DNA of 64,000 bases from Allobosea sp. OK403 (GCF_900113835.1 NZ_FOQV01000012.1:62001-126000); one strand, 5' to 3'; numbered from the stretch's first letter, positions 18,617 through 27,348 are shown. The notes: generated from the letters alone by a model not told the origin. Translations and numbers: made by a program.

Positions 18617-19342
18617 CTATCCCTGCGGAGCCGGTTCCGTGCGCTCGGCAGCCGTTGTCGGCCGGTTCGTCGACGGCCGACCTCTCTGGACCGGCTGCAG
18701 GCCGTAAAAGGTCGCCACCATCACCAGCCCGGCGACTGCAGCGCAGTGGACGAAGAAGCCCGCGACCGAGGCCTCAAAGTCCCACCAGTCCAGCGTCATC
18801 TGCATGGAAAGCTTGCCGCCGAGGCCAAGGACAGTGCAGCTCCAGAAGCCGTGAAGCGCGATTCCCAGCGCGACGGCACGCAGCAAAAGCGTTCGCAGCG
18901 CGCTCGGCTTCCTGATCCCGAACAGCTTGCGCGCGATGCCCATCAGCATCGGCCAACGCAGCCCGAGATGGATTGAGACGATGATCAGCACCCAGTATGC
19001 CGCGAGCGTGTGGATCTGCCGGACAGTGAACCCGCCCCAGGGCGGCAGGAACGGCGACAGCGCGTTCGAGATCAGCACGCTCGTGACCAGCAATGCGAGC
19101 ATGGCACCGAGCAGTACGACTGTGACTCCGAGATTGACCAGGCTGCGCGGCTCGCGACGCGTCCGAGGGATGCCGCCCCACCATCGCCGGTTGAAGAAGT
19201 TGTGGGCGATCAGCAGCAGGAACATTGCCGCCCCGGTGACCTCATGGACGAGGTTGCCGAGCCACCAATAGGCGAAGCCGAGCAGCAGCAGCCCGACGGA
19301 CAAGCCATCGAGCCAGAGCCGAGACAGAAACAGGCGGTTCAC
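18617..19342 (-). CDS. DUF4405/cytochrome b561-like membrane protein
   Basis: 241 residues from a GTG at 19342 (VNRLFLSRLWLDGLSVGLLL), with GGGAG upstream. Several hydrophobic helices carry paired histidines suited to heme b: WWLGNLVHEVTGAAMFLLLIAHNFFN and RQIHTLAAYWVLIIVSIHLGLRW, with further H in the C-terminal helices (ALHGFWS, FFVHCAAVAG). Predicted role: inner-membrane electron carrier that could serve the exported c-type cytochrome encoded 17 bp upstream in the same operon. Confidence 0.82.
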   Translation of the reverse strand: MNRLFLSRLWLDGLSVGLLLLGFAYWWLGNLVHEVTGAAMFLLLIAHNFFNRRWWGGIPRTRREPRSLVNLGVTVVLLGAMLALLVTSVLISNALSPFLPPWGGFTVRQIHTLAAYWVLIIVSIHLGLRWPMLMGIARKLFGIRKPSALRTLLLRAVALGIALHGFWSCTVLGLGGKLSMQMTLDWWDFEASVAGFFVHCAAVAGLVMVATFYGLQPVQRGRPSTNRPTTAAERTEPAPQG

Positions 19343-19359
19343 GGCGCGATCTCCCGCGG

Positions 19360-19842
19360 CTATTCGATCGGCGTTCCGTTGAAGCGAGGAATGCGCGAGC
19401 CGGTGAACAGATACTCCGCCCCCGACTGGCTCTGGTGGCAGGACTGGCAGCGGGCGGTGTTCTCGGCGGTGTTGATCGACTTGTCGGGCCAGAACCATTG
19501 GAACTGCCAGTCGCCGGTGCGGCGGCGCTCGTCATAGTCGGCGCCCCAGCCCTGGCCCTTCTCCATAACGAAGTAGCGGAAGAGCTTGCCGTCGCGATAG
19601 TCGACCAGCACGAAATGCGTGCCCGCCGGCACCGGCTGGCGGTTCTTGACCGCCTCGATCGCGGCGGGCGTCGTCATGATGCGCTCGGTGACGTTGCCAC
19701 GCCGGACAGTAGTGTAGTGAACCAGCTTGTCGAACTCGGGAAACGTGGCGCGGGTGGGCTCTGCATGGACCTGCCAGCCGACCGTCAGCACGGCGGCCAT
19801 CGACAGGCTCACCGCTGCGTTCTGGAAGGTGGGGATTTTCAT
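19360..19842 (-). CDS. Exported c-type cytochrome, P460 family-like
   Basis: 160 residues from the ATG at 19842. MKIPTFQNAAVSLSMAAVL and then VHAEP form a clear Sec signal peptide with A-x-A-like cleavage. The mature part carries one heme-attachment motif, CQSCH, near residues 136-140. Upstream of it is GTHFVLVDYRDGKLFRYFVM and a W-rich stretch (WQFQWFWPD) typical of the cytochrome P460 family. In true P460 enzymes the heme is cross-linked to a lysine; that cannot be judged here. It lies between the membrane cytochrome b and the cupin gene. Confidence 0.82.
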   Translation of the reverse strand: MKIPTFQNAAVSLSMAAVLTVGWQVHAEPTRATFPEFDKLVHYTTVRRGNVTERIMTTPAAIEAVKNRQPVPAGTHFVLVDYRDGKLFRYFVMEKGQGWGADYDERRRTGDWQFQWFWPDKSINTAENTARCQSCHQSQSGAEYLFTGSRIPRFNGTPIE

Positions 19843-19855
19843 GATTGCGTCGATC

Positions 19856-20338
19856 CTATCGCCGGTAATGCTCGTCGGAGACAGCTTCCAGCCACTCGAC
19901 GGTCTTGCCGTCGAGCGCTTCGGATATCGCGACATGGGTCATCCCATTCGTCGCGGACGCGCCGTGCCAGTGCTTCACCCCCGGCGGGATCCAGACGGTG
20001 TCGCCGGTGCGGATTTCCTGAACCGGCCCATCCCAGTGCTGCACCAGCCCGACGCCGGTCGTGACGAAAAGAGTCTGGCCGAGCGGATGGGTGTGCCACG
20101 CCGTCCGGGCGCCGGGCTCGAAGCTGACGGTGCCGCCGCTGATCCGCGCCGGCGCGGTTCCCTGGAACCGTCCGTCGACACGCACAGTGCCGGTGAAGTT
20201 CTGGGCGGGGCCGACGCTTGGCGCCTGCGCGCCGGCACGCTGCACGGTGACGGCCTGCGCGGTCTGGGAGAGCGCGTCGGCTGCGGGCATCAGGCCTGCG
20301 ACGACGGCGAGGATTTTGGCTGACATCGCGATGCTCAC
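19856..20338 (-). CDS. Exported cupin-domain protein
   Basis: 160 residues with a signal peptide-like N-terminus (MSAKILAVVAGLMPAADALS; ATG at 20338 or four codons later). A single cupin barrel has motif 1 HTHPLGQTLFVTTG and motif 2 GDTVWIPPGVKHWHGA, giving the usual His-His-(Q)-His metal set. Cupins with an adjacent CMD gene are common; here the start overlaps the CMD stop by 4 bases, so they are translationally coupled. Predicted to be a periplasmic metal-dependent oxygenase, isomerase or sensor of a small organic compound. Confidence 0.88.
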   Translation of the reverse strand: MSIAMSAKILAVVAGLMPAADALSQTAQAVTVQRAGAQAPSVGPAQNFTGTVRVDGRFQGTAPARISGGTVSFEPGARTAWHTHPLGQTLFVTTGVGLVQHWDGPVQEIRTGDTVWIPPGVKHWHGASATNGMTHVAISEALDGKTVEWLEAVSDEHYRR

Positions 20339-20751
20339 TTGGGTTTGAAGACGTCGCGGGCGATGCCGATCGCGACGATGGCGTTGGGCCAGCCGGCATA
20401 GAAGGCGAGCTGTGTGATCGCCTCGACGATCTCCTCCTCCTTGACGCCATTGGTGCGCGCCAGAGCGATGTGCGAGCGCAACTGCTCTGGGTGGTTCTTC
20501 GCGATCAGGGCAGCCACGGTGATCAGGCTGCGGTCGCGCTTGGCCAGGCCGGGACGTTCCCAGATGTCGCCGAACAGGACGCTGTCTGTCAGCTCCGCCA
20601 TTTTGGGCGCGATATCGCCCATCAGTTGCTGGGCACGGGACGGCGGCTTGGACCCAGGCGAATTTGGGCTCTGCGTCTGGGCGCCTGCTGCCGTGACGCC
20701 TGCGGCGAAAAGGCCGGCAGCGGCGACGATAGCGCTGATGAGGGTACTCAT
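20335..20751 (-). CDS. Exported carboxymuconolactone decarboxylase (CMD/AhpD-like) protein
   Basis: 138 residues from the ATG at 20751 (MSTLISAIVAAAGLFAAGVTAAGAQ), which gives a clean signal peptide. A longer upstream frame lacks it. The CMD core is present: RDRSLITVAALIAKNHPEQLRSHI and then EEEIVEAITQLAFYAGWPNA. The AhpD C-x-x-C is absent, as in gamma-CMD-type proteins. Export is unusual, since most CMD proteins are cytosolic. It is coupled to the cupin gene and downstream of the secreted hydrolase gene. Confidence 0.88.
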   Translation of the reverse strand: MSTLISAIVAAAGLFAAGVTAAGAQTQSPNSPGSKPPSRAQQLMGDIAPKMAELTDSVLFGDIWERPGLAKRDRSLITVAALIAKNHPEQLRSHIALARTNGVKEEEIVEAITQLAFYAGWPNAIVAIGIARDVFKPK

Positions 20752-20839
20752 GGGGGAGGTTGTCCTTATGAATGGCGGACGCGGCAGTCGATCCAGGAAG
20801 GCCGCCTGTGCCGGGTGTTGGCTCAACCGGCGAAAGCGC

Positions 20840-21931
20840 TCAGTCGAGCTTCTTCTCGGCCAGGAACGTCGTGACCTGATCGGCGATCTCGATGTTGTTC
20901 AGGTCCGAGAACGGAAAATGCGTGTTCCCCCGGATCCCGGCCTCGGGAAGGTGAACGAGCCTGACCTGTCCACCATGCTTGTTGACCGTGTCGGCCCAGA
21001 TCCGCGCCATCTCCAGTCGGCCGCGCCAGGCGTCCTGCGTCGGCACGTCGGTCGGCTTCGCCGGGATGTTGTCGCCGTAAAACACGATGATCGGCAGCTT
21101 GGTCAGCGCCATGAAGTCAGCCATCGGAACCGGCACGCCCTCGATCATGTCGAAGGAGGTAGGCACTGGCTTGGGCAGTTCGCCCTGCGGGAAGACGAAG
21201 CCGCTGCCCGGCTCGAAGGCAACGATTGCCTTGACGTCGGGGCTCTTGATCGCGGTGAGCCAGCCCGGACCGCCGCTCTGCGAATGCGTCATCAGGATGC
21301 CCGGCCCGATCCTGGCGAAGAGCGCTGAGACGCTGTCGGATATCAGGGTGGCGTCGAACGGCCCGGTGTTCGGCGTCATCGCCCGGAAATACTGGTTCAG
21401 GGTCTCCGGCTTGCGGTCGAACTGGACGCCGTCGAAATAGTTCGGCCAGATGCCTATACGGAATTGGCCGAACCAGAACTGTTCGTCGGGCGTGGGCTTC
21501 AGCGTCGCCTCGACGGTACTGCGGCCCGCATTGCCGCGCCGTGGCTGGTCGATGAGATAGGTTGCGAAGCGGCGTCGCAGGAAGATGTTCTGGAAACCCT
21601 CGCGCCCGTCCGGCGTCGTCTCCCAGGTCTTCGAGAACTGGCCCGCGCCATGCCACATCACGATGGGCAGGCTGCGGGCGTTCACCGGCACTTGGTAGAA
21701 TGCGTAGAGATGGTCGCCGTGGAAGGTCTGTCCCATCGGCGCCAAGGGTTTGAGCGGATCGAATGTGCCCGGCGCGGTCGTGACGGAGCCGCCGACGGCG
21801 AAGCTGCCCTGGTCTTGAATGAGGACCGGCTCGGTGCGCGCGGCCTGCTGGGCGGCTGTAGGCAGCGATACCAGTATGGCGGCGCCTATCAGGAGCGCCG
21901 TCCCAGAAGTGCGTTTTGTCATTGCAGGCAT
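20840..21931 (-). CDS. Exported alpha/beta hydrolase, first gene of the redox operon
   Basis: 363 residues with an N-terminal signal peptide (MTKRTSGTALLIGAAILVS, cleavage after TAAQQA). The start may be ATG 21931 or 21922. The hydrolase fold shows an oxyanion strand PIVMWHGAGQFSKTW, a nucleophile region GILMTHSQSGGPGW (S in H-S-Q-S-G-G) and a late histidine in GIRGNTHFPFSD. The substrate is unknown. It is preceded by two boxes matching those in front of the LysR gene and followed on the same strand by CMD, cupin, cytochrome c, cytochrome b and the dead hydrolase. Confidence 0.87.
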   Translation of the reverse strand: MPAMTKRTSGTALLIGAAILVSLPTAAQQAARTEPVLIQDQGSFAVGGSVTTAPGTFDPLKPLAPMGQTFHGDHLYAFYQVPVNARSLPIVMWHGAGQFSKTWETTPDGREGFQNIFLRRRFATYLIDQPRRGNAGRSTVEATLKPTPDEQFWFGQFRIGIWPNYFDGVQFDRKPETLNQYFRAMTPNTGPFDATLISDSVSALFARIGPGILMTHSQSGGPGWLTAIKSPDVKAIVAFEPGSGFVFPQGELPKPVPTSFDMIEGVPVPMADFMALTKLPIIVFYGDNIPAKPTDVPTQDAWRGRLEMARIWADTVNKHGGQVRLVHLPEAGIRGNTHFPFSDLNNIEIADQVTTFLAEKKLD

Positions 21932-21987
21932 CGGTCCCTCGGTCGCTATCAGCGTCCGGTGAACCTAACGGCCCGGGCAGTGTTCGA

Positions 21988-22027
21988 TTAGGCGCCTAAA
22001 CCCACTAGGACCAATTAGTCCGCCTAA
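21988..22027. promoter_or_regulatory. Paired LysR-type boxes upstream of the secreted hydrolase operon
   Basis: TTAGGCGCCTAA (21988-21999, a perfect 12-bp palindrome) and TTAGTCCGCCTAA (22015-22027) lie about 60-95 bp before the hydrolase start. Their 27-bp spacing equals that of the boxes at 16687 and 16714. The region 21932-22097 otherwise holds no gene. Confidence 0.7.
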
Positions 22028-22097
22028 TAAATCATTAGCTTCGCAGTTTCGATAAATGTCCGCTTTGCGCCCTGCCGCGAGAGCGGCTTAATCCATT

Positions 22098-22418
22098 GGC
22101 GCCTCGCCGGCATCGGACAAGTCGGCATTCGGGCAAATCTTGGCGCGCTGGCCGGTGGGCGGCTAGGCGCGGAGCTGACCGCAATCCGGCTGTGCGAGGA
22201 CAGCTCGGCGCGACAGGCGGGGATGGGCCGGCAATCGCCCCTTCCGGCCTTCGGGCCGGCTGAGCGGGCGGCGAACCGGCCGTCATTCACCGAGCCGCAC
22301 AATCGCGATCGAGCGGGAAGATCGGCCGGCGGGCGCGCCGATAGGGCAGCTTCGTCAGGTCCGGCGTGCACAGCGCGCCGCTGTCGCAGACGATCACCTT
22401 GCCGGCGATCGGCTCGAA
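22098..22418. repeat. Direct repeat, right copy: M81 gene 3' end plus downstream flank
   Basis: About 321 bp matching 14633-14970 in the same orientation. It covers the last 43 or so codons of the intact M81 gene (22287-22418) and about 190 bp of non-coding flank (22098-22286), where I see no gene. Together the two copies bracket about 7.1 kb. Confidence 0.85.
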
Positions 22419-23783
22419 GGCGGCGCGGAAATGCTGCATCGACTTCAGCGCCACCACGCGCTTGGCGGCGGGGTCGATGCCGAAGGCGCGGAATTGCTGC
22501 AGGTCGTTCATCTGCGCCCGGATCGTGGTGACCAGGATCTCGATGTCGCCGACGCGCAGCACGGCGCAGGGCCCCCAGCTCGCATGGAGGCCGCCGAGCA
22601 TCGGGCCGTCGCCGACATAGTTGCCCGCGCTCAGGCTGACGAGCGTGCCGGTGAGGGCAAGCGGCCCGCCGCCGATCTCGGGGTCGACCTTGCCGCCGAG
22701 CCGGACCGAAACCGTCGCGCCCGGCTGCGCCCGGTGCAGTTCGGCCGCGGCTTCCGGATCGACGATCGGGCCAAAGCAGGCGTCTTTCAAACCGGCCTCG
22801 ATCATGGCTTTCAAAAGCCCGGTCGCGTCGCCATAGCCGCCGCCGCCGGGATTGTCGGCGTAATCGGCGATGATCAGCGGGCCCGATGTCGCGACATAGG
22901 CGGCCGCCTCCGCAACGGCCTCTGCCACCGTGAGGAAGGGCGTCACCATCTCGAAGCGGCGCTGCCACATGTCGTCGACCAGCGCCTCGGCGAAGCCGCG
23001 ATGGCGCGCAAGATCGCCCTCGCAGGTGACGAGCACGGTCGGGCCGACCTCGGCGATATCGGCATTGCCGAAGCCGCCATTGACGCTGACGGCGAAGACG
23101 CCGGGCTCCTGCTCATAGGCCTTCGCCTTGGCGATGCGCGCGACCATCGGGCCGATATCGGTGCGCCCGCCATTGACCTCCTCCAGCATCGGCCGCTCGG
23201 CGCGCAGCGTTACCGGCCTGATCTCGCCCACCATGGCGCGCTGCAGGATGCCCGCTGCCAGCCGCCCTGTCTCGCGGACATCGACATGCGGATAGGTCTT
23301 GTAGGAGACGACGATCTCGGCGAGCTCCGTCATCGCCCGGGTGACATTGGCATGAGGGTCGAGCGTGACGCCGATCGGCACTTTCGGGCCGAGCACGGCG
23401 CGCAGCCGCTTGAGCAATTCGCCTTCGCCATCCTCGCAGAACTCCGTCACCATCGCGCCATGCAGGCCCAGCAGCACGCCGTCGATCGTCCCGGCATGGG
23501 CCTTGGCCGCTTCGATGATGACATTGGCGATGCGGTCGAAGGCATCGCGCGTCACCGGGCCCGAGGGCTGGGCCGCGGCGCTGATCGCATGGATCACCCG
23601 CCAGCCGGCCGGGCGGCCGATATCGAGGAAGCCGGCGATCGGCGTATTGGCCTCGCCGCGCTCAGTGATGGCGGCGTCGCCCAGCCTGATGCCGCGATCC
23701 GTGAAGGCGGCGTAATCGGCCGGGCAGCGGCTGAAGGTGTTGCTCTCATGTGAGAACTCGGCGGTCAGCACGGTGAAGCTCAT
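22287..23783 (-). CDS. M81 family metallopeptidase (MlrC-like)
   Basis: 498 residues from the ATG at 23783 (MSFTVLTAEFSHESNTFS). The open frame continues upstream but there overlaps the permease gene in another frame. Family features are E-F-S-H-E-S-N-T-F at the N-terminus, GVLLGLHGAMV, a metal-ligand-like D-P-H-A-N, and the C-terminal MlrC domain beginning near residue 300 (PLIIADYADNPGGGGYGDATGLL). MlrC was named for linear-microcystin degradation, but most homologues act on unknown peptides or amides. It is the last gene of an operon with a Dpp-type importer, implying cytosolic cleavage of the imported compound. Confidence 0.93.
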   Translation of the reverse strand: MSFTVLTAEFSHESNTFSRCPADYAAFTDRGIRLGDAAITERGEANTPIAGFLDIGRPAGWRVIHAISAAAQPSGPVTRDAFDRIANVIIEAAKAHAGTIDGVLLGLHGAMVTEFCEDGEGELLKRLRAVLGPKVPIGVTLDPHANVTRAMTELAEIVVSYKTYPHVDVRETGRLAAGILQRAMVGEIRPVTLRAERPMLEEVNGGRTDIGPMVARIAKAKAYEQEPGVFAVSVNGGFGNADIAEVGPTVLVTCEGDLARHRGFAEALVDDMWQRRFEMVTPFLTVAEAVAEAAAYVATSGPLIIADYADNPGGGGYGDATGLLKAMIEAGLKDACFGPIVDPEAAAELHRAQPGATVSVRLGGKVDPEIGGGPLALTGTLVSLSAGNYVGDGPMLGGLHASWGPCAVLRVGDIEILVTTIRAQMNDLQQFRAFGIDPAAKRVVALKSMQHFRAAFEPIAGKVIVCDSGALCTPDLTKLPYRRARRPIFPLDRDCAAR

Positions 23784-23845
23784 GGCGTTCCCTGGGGTCC
23801 CTGATGATTGTCTTGGATGCGGTTCTTGTGGAGTGGTGCGGGGCG

Positions 23846-24691
23846 TCAGCCGTCGCGCAGCGAGGCGCGGATATCGAGCGCCTCGATCAGCGCGTCCCCG
23901 AACAGGTTGATGGCGATCACGGTGGTGGCGATGACGAGGCCGGGAAAGATGATGATCCAGGGCGCGATGAAGATCTGCGCCGTGCCCGAGCTCATCATCG
24001 CCCCCCAGCTCGGCACCGGCGGCTGCGCGCCGAGCCCGAAGAAGCCCAGCGTCGCCTCGAGCACGATGGCATCGCCCGTCGCCAGCATGCCGGCGACGAT
24101 GACCGGGGTCATCGCATTGGGCAGGAGATGGCGGAAGAGCACGCGGCCGGGATGGGCGCCGGCCGCCACCGCCGCATCGACGAAGAGCTCGCCCTTGAGC
24201 GACATCACCTGCGCCCGCGTCAATCGGGTGAACTGGGCGAGATAGGCGATCGCGATGGCGATCGCGGTGGAATGCAGCCCCGGCCCCAGGATCGCGATCA
24301 GGATCAGCGCCAGCAGGATCTCGGGAAAGGACCAGGTCAGGTCGACGATGACGGTCACGGCCCGGTCGAACAGGCCGCCGAAATAGCCGGCGGCGGCGCC
24401 AAGCGTCGCGCCTGCGACCACCGACAGCGCGATCGAGAGCACGCTGACGCTGAGCGAGGTGCGCGCGCCCTGGATGATGCGCGAGAGCAGGTCGCGCCCG
24501 AATTCGTCGGTGCCGAGCCAATGCGCCGGGGAGGGCGGCGTATTGGCGATCGAGAGCTGCTGGGCCGCATAGTCGTAAGGCGCGATCCACGGCGCGAAGA
24601 TGGCGCAGAAGACGAGCGCGATCAGGAACAGCGCGCAGATGGCGCCGCGCGGCGAGCGGGCGAGGCGGGCGGGCAGCGACAGACGGCTCAT
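23846..24691 (-). CDS. ABC transporter permease, DppC type
   Basis: 281 residues from the ATG at 24691 (MSRLSLPARLARSPRGAICAL); the frame extends further but overlaps the upstream gene. DppC hallmarks are HWLGTDEFGRDLLSRIIQGA, the EAA loop (AVAAGAHPGRVLFRHLLPN) and G-L-G-A-Q-P-P-V-P-S-W-G. It forms the channel with the DppB-type partner encoded 10 bp upstream and feeds the M81 peptidase pathway. Confidence 0.94.
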   Translation of the reverse strand: MSRLSLPARLARSPRGAICALFLIALVFCAIFAPWIAPYDYAAQQLSIANTPPSPAHWLGTDEFGRDLLSRIIQGARTSLSVSVLSIALSVVAGATLGAAAGYFGGLFDRAVTVIVDLTWSFPEILLALILIAILGPGLHSTAIAIAIAYLAQFTRLTRAQVMSLKGELFVDAAVAAGAHPGRVLFRHLLPNAMTPVIVAGMLATGDAIVLEATLGFFGLGAQPPVPSWGAMMSSGTAQIFIAPWIIIFPGLVIATTVIAINLFGDALIEALDIRASLRDG

Positions 24692-24701
24692 CTTGTAGCC
24701 C

Positions 24702-25634
24702 TCATCTTGCACCCATGGCTTCGCGCAGGCGCGGATCGAGCGCCGCCTGGGCGAGATCGCCAAGCAGCGTGCCGAGCATCACCGCGATGGCGAGCATCAA
24801 CAGGCAGCCCTGCACCAGCGGATAGTCGCGCTGGCCGAGCGCTGTGATCAAAAGCGAGCCGAGGCCCGGCCGGGCGAAGACATATTCGACGGTGACGGCG
24901 CCGCCGAGAATCCAGCCGATGCGCAGGCCCAGGATCGTCATCACCGGCAGCATCGCCTGCTGCAGCACGTGGCGCAGCTGGATGCGCCAGAAGGGCAGGC
25001 CCTTGGCGTGGAGCACGCGCACGAAATCGCGGCTGGCGATCTCGATTATCGCGGCACGGGTGACGCGGGCGATCAGCGCGGTGCCGCCGATGCCGATGGT
25101 CAGCGCCGGCAGGACCAGCGCGTCCCAACTGCGCGCGCCGGAAACCGGGAACCATTCGAATTGCACGGCGAACATCAGGATCATCAGCAGCGCCAGCCAG
25201 AAGCTCGGCAGCGTCGAGCCGAGCAGGATGAAGCCCATCACCACCCGGTCGAACAGGCTGTCGCGGAAGGAGGCGGCGAGCACGCCGGTGACGATCCCCA
25301 CCGTGGTGGAGAAGATCAGCGCCGCGCCGCCGAGCGCCAGGCTGTGCGGCATGTTCTCCGCGATCAACCGCGCGACCGGCTGGCGCATCACGATGGCGTC
25401 GCCGAGATCGCCCGTGACGACCTTGGCGAGCCAGCGCCCGTATTGCACGAGCAGCGGCTGATCGAGGCCGTAGCGGGCGATCATCTGTGCCCGCTGCTCG
25501 GGCGAGGAGCCGACCTGGATCAGATGCTCCAGCGGATCGCCCGGCACGAGATGGATGATCATGAAGATCACCAGCGAGACGGCGAGGAACACCGGCACCA
25601 ACATGGCGAGCCGCCGGATCGCGAAATGCAGCAA
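24702..25634 (-). CDS. ABC transporter permease, DppB type
   Basis: 310 residues starting MLHFAIRRLAMLVPVFLAVS, with HLVPGDPLEHL, the region YGLDQPLLVQYGRWL and the EAA loop (VLHAKGLPFWRIQLRHVLQQ). The C-terminus ends in L-D-P-R-L-R-E. It lies between the binding-protein gene and the DppC gene. No ATP-binding gene occurs anywhere in this cluster. Confidence 0.95.
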   Translation of the reverse strand: MLHFAIRRLAMLVPVFLAVSLVIFMIIHLVPGDPLEHLIQVGSSPEQRAQMIARYGLDQPLLVQYGRWLAKVVTGDLGDAIVMRQPVARLIAENMPHSLALGGAALIFSTTVGIVTGVLAASFRDSLFDRVVMGFILLGSTLPSFWLALLMILMFAVQFEWFPVSGARSWDALVLPALTIGIGGTALIARVTRAAIIEIASRDFVRVLHAKGLPFWRIQLRHVLQQAMLPVMTILGLRIGWILGGAVTVEYVFARPGLGSLLITALGQRDYPLVQGCLLMLAIAVMLGTLLGDLAQAALDPRLREAMGAR

Positions 25635-25665
25635 GGCGCTCTCCCCTCCGCGGCCGGGACTGGGC

Positions 25666-27249
25666 TCAGTTCGCCGGAGCGATATCGAGCATGGTCGGTC
25701 CGTAGAGCCCGGTGCCGCGGATCACCTGGGGCAAGGTGATGCGCTTGCCATAGGCCAGGCTCTGCGCCGGCTGGTAGATCGGCGCGAACGGGTACTGCGA
25801 CAGCACATATTCATGATAGCGGGTGAAGTTCGCGACGCGCTCCTCCCAGGTCTTGGACTTGTTCATGGCGATATCGTTCAGCCGCTCGGCTTCCGGGTCG
25901 TTGAACATCGAGACATTGGGGTAGCCGGCGCGCTTGGCGGCGAAGAACCAGTCGACGATGTCGGCATTGGTCCACTGATAGGCGCGGATCGCGAGCTGAT
26001 GCTCGGTCTTCTTGCGGTACTGCGCGTTGATCGAGCCGGCATCGATGATGCTGATGTCGGCCTGCATGCCGACAGCCTTGAGCTGGGCCTGGACGATCTC
26101 GACGAGGCGCTTGAACTCGGTGCCGTTCTGGGTCCAGAGCTTGACCTCGAGGCGCTTGCCGTCCTTGACGCGGATGCCGTCGGGGCCTGCCTTCCAGCCG
26201 GCTGCGTCGAACAGCTTCTTCGAGCGTTCGGGATCGTAGGAGATCTTGTATTTCGGGTCGACCTGCGCCTCCTTCAGCGAGGAGATCAGGAAGGTGTCGG
26301 CCGCCGCGCCATTGCCGCCATAGAGGCTGGTCAGGATCTCCTTTTGGTTGACGGCGAAGGCGGTCGCCTCGCGCAGCCTGACATCGGTGAACGGCTCGAC
26401 GCTGGTGTTGATCGGCATATAGACCAGCTCGTTGCCGGGAAAGGTGACGAGCTTCACCGCCTTGTCGGCCTGGATGCGCGGCAGGAAGTCGGTGGGGACA
26501 TTGACCAGCATGTCGGCGCCGCCGGTCTTCAATTCGAGATAGGCGGTCGATTCCTCGGCGATTTCGCGGAAGGTCAGCTTCTTGAACTTCGCCGGCCCCT
26601 TGTTGGCCGAGAGGTCGGAGGCCCAGGCATAGTCGTCATTGCGCACCAGCACGGTCTGCTGGCCGACGCTGAACTGCTGCATCTTGTAGGGGCCGGTGCC
26701 GATGGCCTCGGTCACGCCGAATTTGTCGCCGAGCGCCGTGTAGGATTTGGGCTCGGGAATGCACATGAAGGATGTGGCGAGGTTGAACAGCAGGTTCGGG
26801 TCGGGGTGCTTCATGTGGAAGCGCACGGTCAGATCGTCGACGACCTCGACACGCTCGATCGCCTCGACGGTGAAGGCGTTCTCGGTGCCCTTGAACTGCG
26901 GCACCCACCATTCGATCGTGCGGGCGTTGAACGGCTCGCCATTGTGGAACTTGACGCCGGGCTTCAGCTTGAAGGTCCATTGCATGCCGTCGGGGCTGGC
27001 TTCCCAGGAGGAGGCGAGCTGGCCATGGAAGCTCTGGTCGGCATCCTGCACGACGAGACGGTCGAAGATCAGCGTCGTCGCGGTGTTGAGCTTGGTCGCC
27101 TTGGTCGGGTTGTAGGTCGGCGCACCGACGAGGCGCGCGGTCATCACGAAGGTCGCCTCCTGCGCCTGGGCGGTGGTTGCGGCCATGCCTGTGAGGCTCA
27201 AGCCCGCCAAGCCCAAGGCCAGCAGGCTGCGTGTCATCATCGTCTTCAT
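25666..27249 (-). CDS. ABC transporter substrate-binding protein, SBP_bac_5 family
   Basis: 527 residues from the ATG at 27249 (MKTMMTRSLLALGLAGLSL), giving a Sec signal peptide cleaved after AQA. Typical features are LASSWEASPDGMQWTFKLKPGVKFHNGEPF, GTGPYKMQQF and VRLREATAFAVNQKEILTSLYG. It is the first structural gene of the Dpp-type operon that ends in the M81 peptidase. A run of short tandem repeats lies just upstream, between it and the RpiR regulator gene. Confidence 0.95.
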   Translation of the reverse strand: MKTMMTRSLLALGLAGLSLTGMAATTAQAQEATFVMTARLVGAPTYNPTKATKLNTATTLIFDRLVVQDADQSFHGQLASSWEASPDGMQWTFKLKPGVKFHNGEPFNARTIEWWVPQFKGTENAFTVEAIERVEVVDDLTVRFHMKHPDPNLLFNLATSFMCIPEPKSYTALGDKFGVTEAIGTGPYKMQQFSVGQQTVLVRNDDYAWASDLSANKGPAKFKKLTFREIAEESTAYLELKTGGADMLVNVPTDFLPRIQADKAVKLVTFPGNELVYMPINTSVEPFTDVRLREATAFAVNQKEILTSLYGGNGAAADTFLISSLKEAQVDPKYKISYDPERSKKLFDAAGWKAGPDGIRVKDGKRLEVKLWTQNGTEFKRLVEIVQAQLKAVGMQADISIIDAGSINAQYRKKTEHQLAIRAYQWTNADIVDWFFAAKRAGYPNVSMFNDPEAERLNDIAMNKSKTWEERVANFTRYHEYVLSQYPFAPIYQPAQSLAYGKRITLPQVIRGTGLYGPTMLDIAPAN

Positions 27250-27299
27250 CCCGTTTCCCCTTTTTGTCGTGAGATGCTGCGCAAGCATGGAAGTCATTG

Positions 27300-27345
27300 A
27301 AGGCCAGGAAGGCTTGGAAGGCATGGAAGGCTTGGAAGGCGGCGC
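27300..27345. repeat. Short tandem repeat, 9-bp unit AAGGCNNGG
   Basis: Five successive units read AAGGCCAGG, AAGGCTTGG, AAGGCATGG, AAGGCTTGG and AAGGCGGCG in the 100-bp gap between the RpiR gene and the binding-protein gene. It sits in the likely leader or promoter of the transporter operon (minus strand). Confidence 0.85.
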
Positions 27346-27348
27346 CCC

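Noticed and set aside
22431-23753. 440-codon plus-strand open frame
   Set aside because: Antisense to the M81 peptidase gene; composition is typical of a shadow frame (D/R/H/A-rich).
25555-27300. 581-codon plus-strand open frame
   Set aside because: Antisense to the SBP_bac_5 gene; no recognisable motif or ribosome site.
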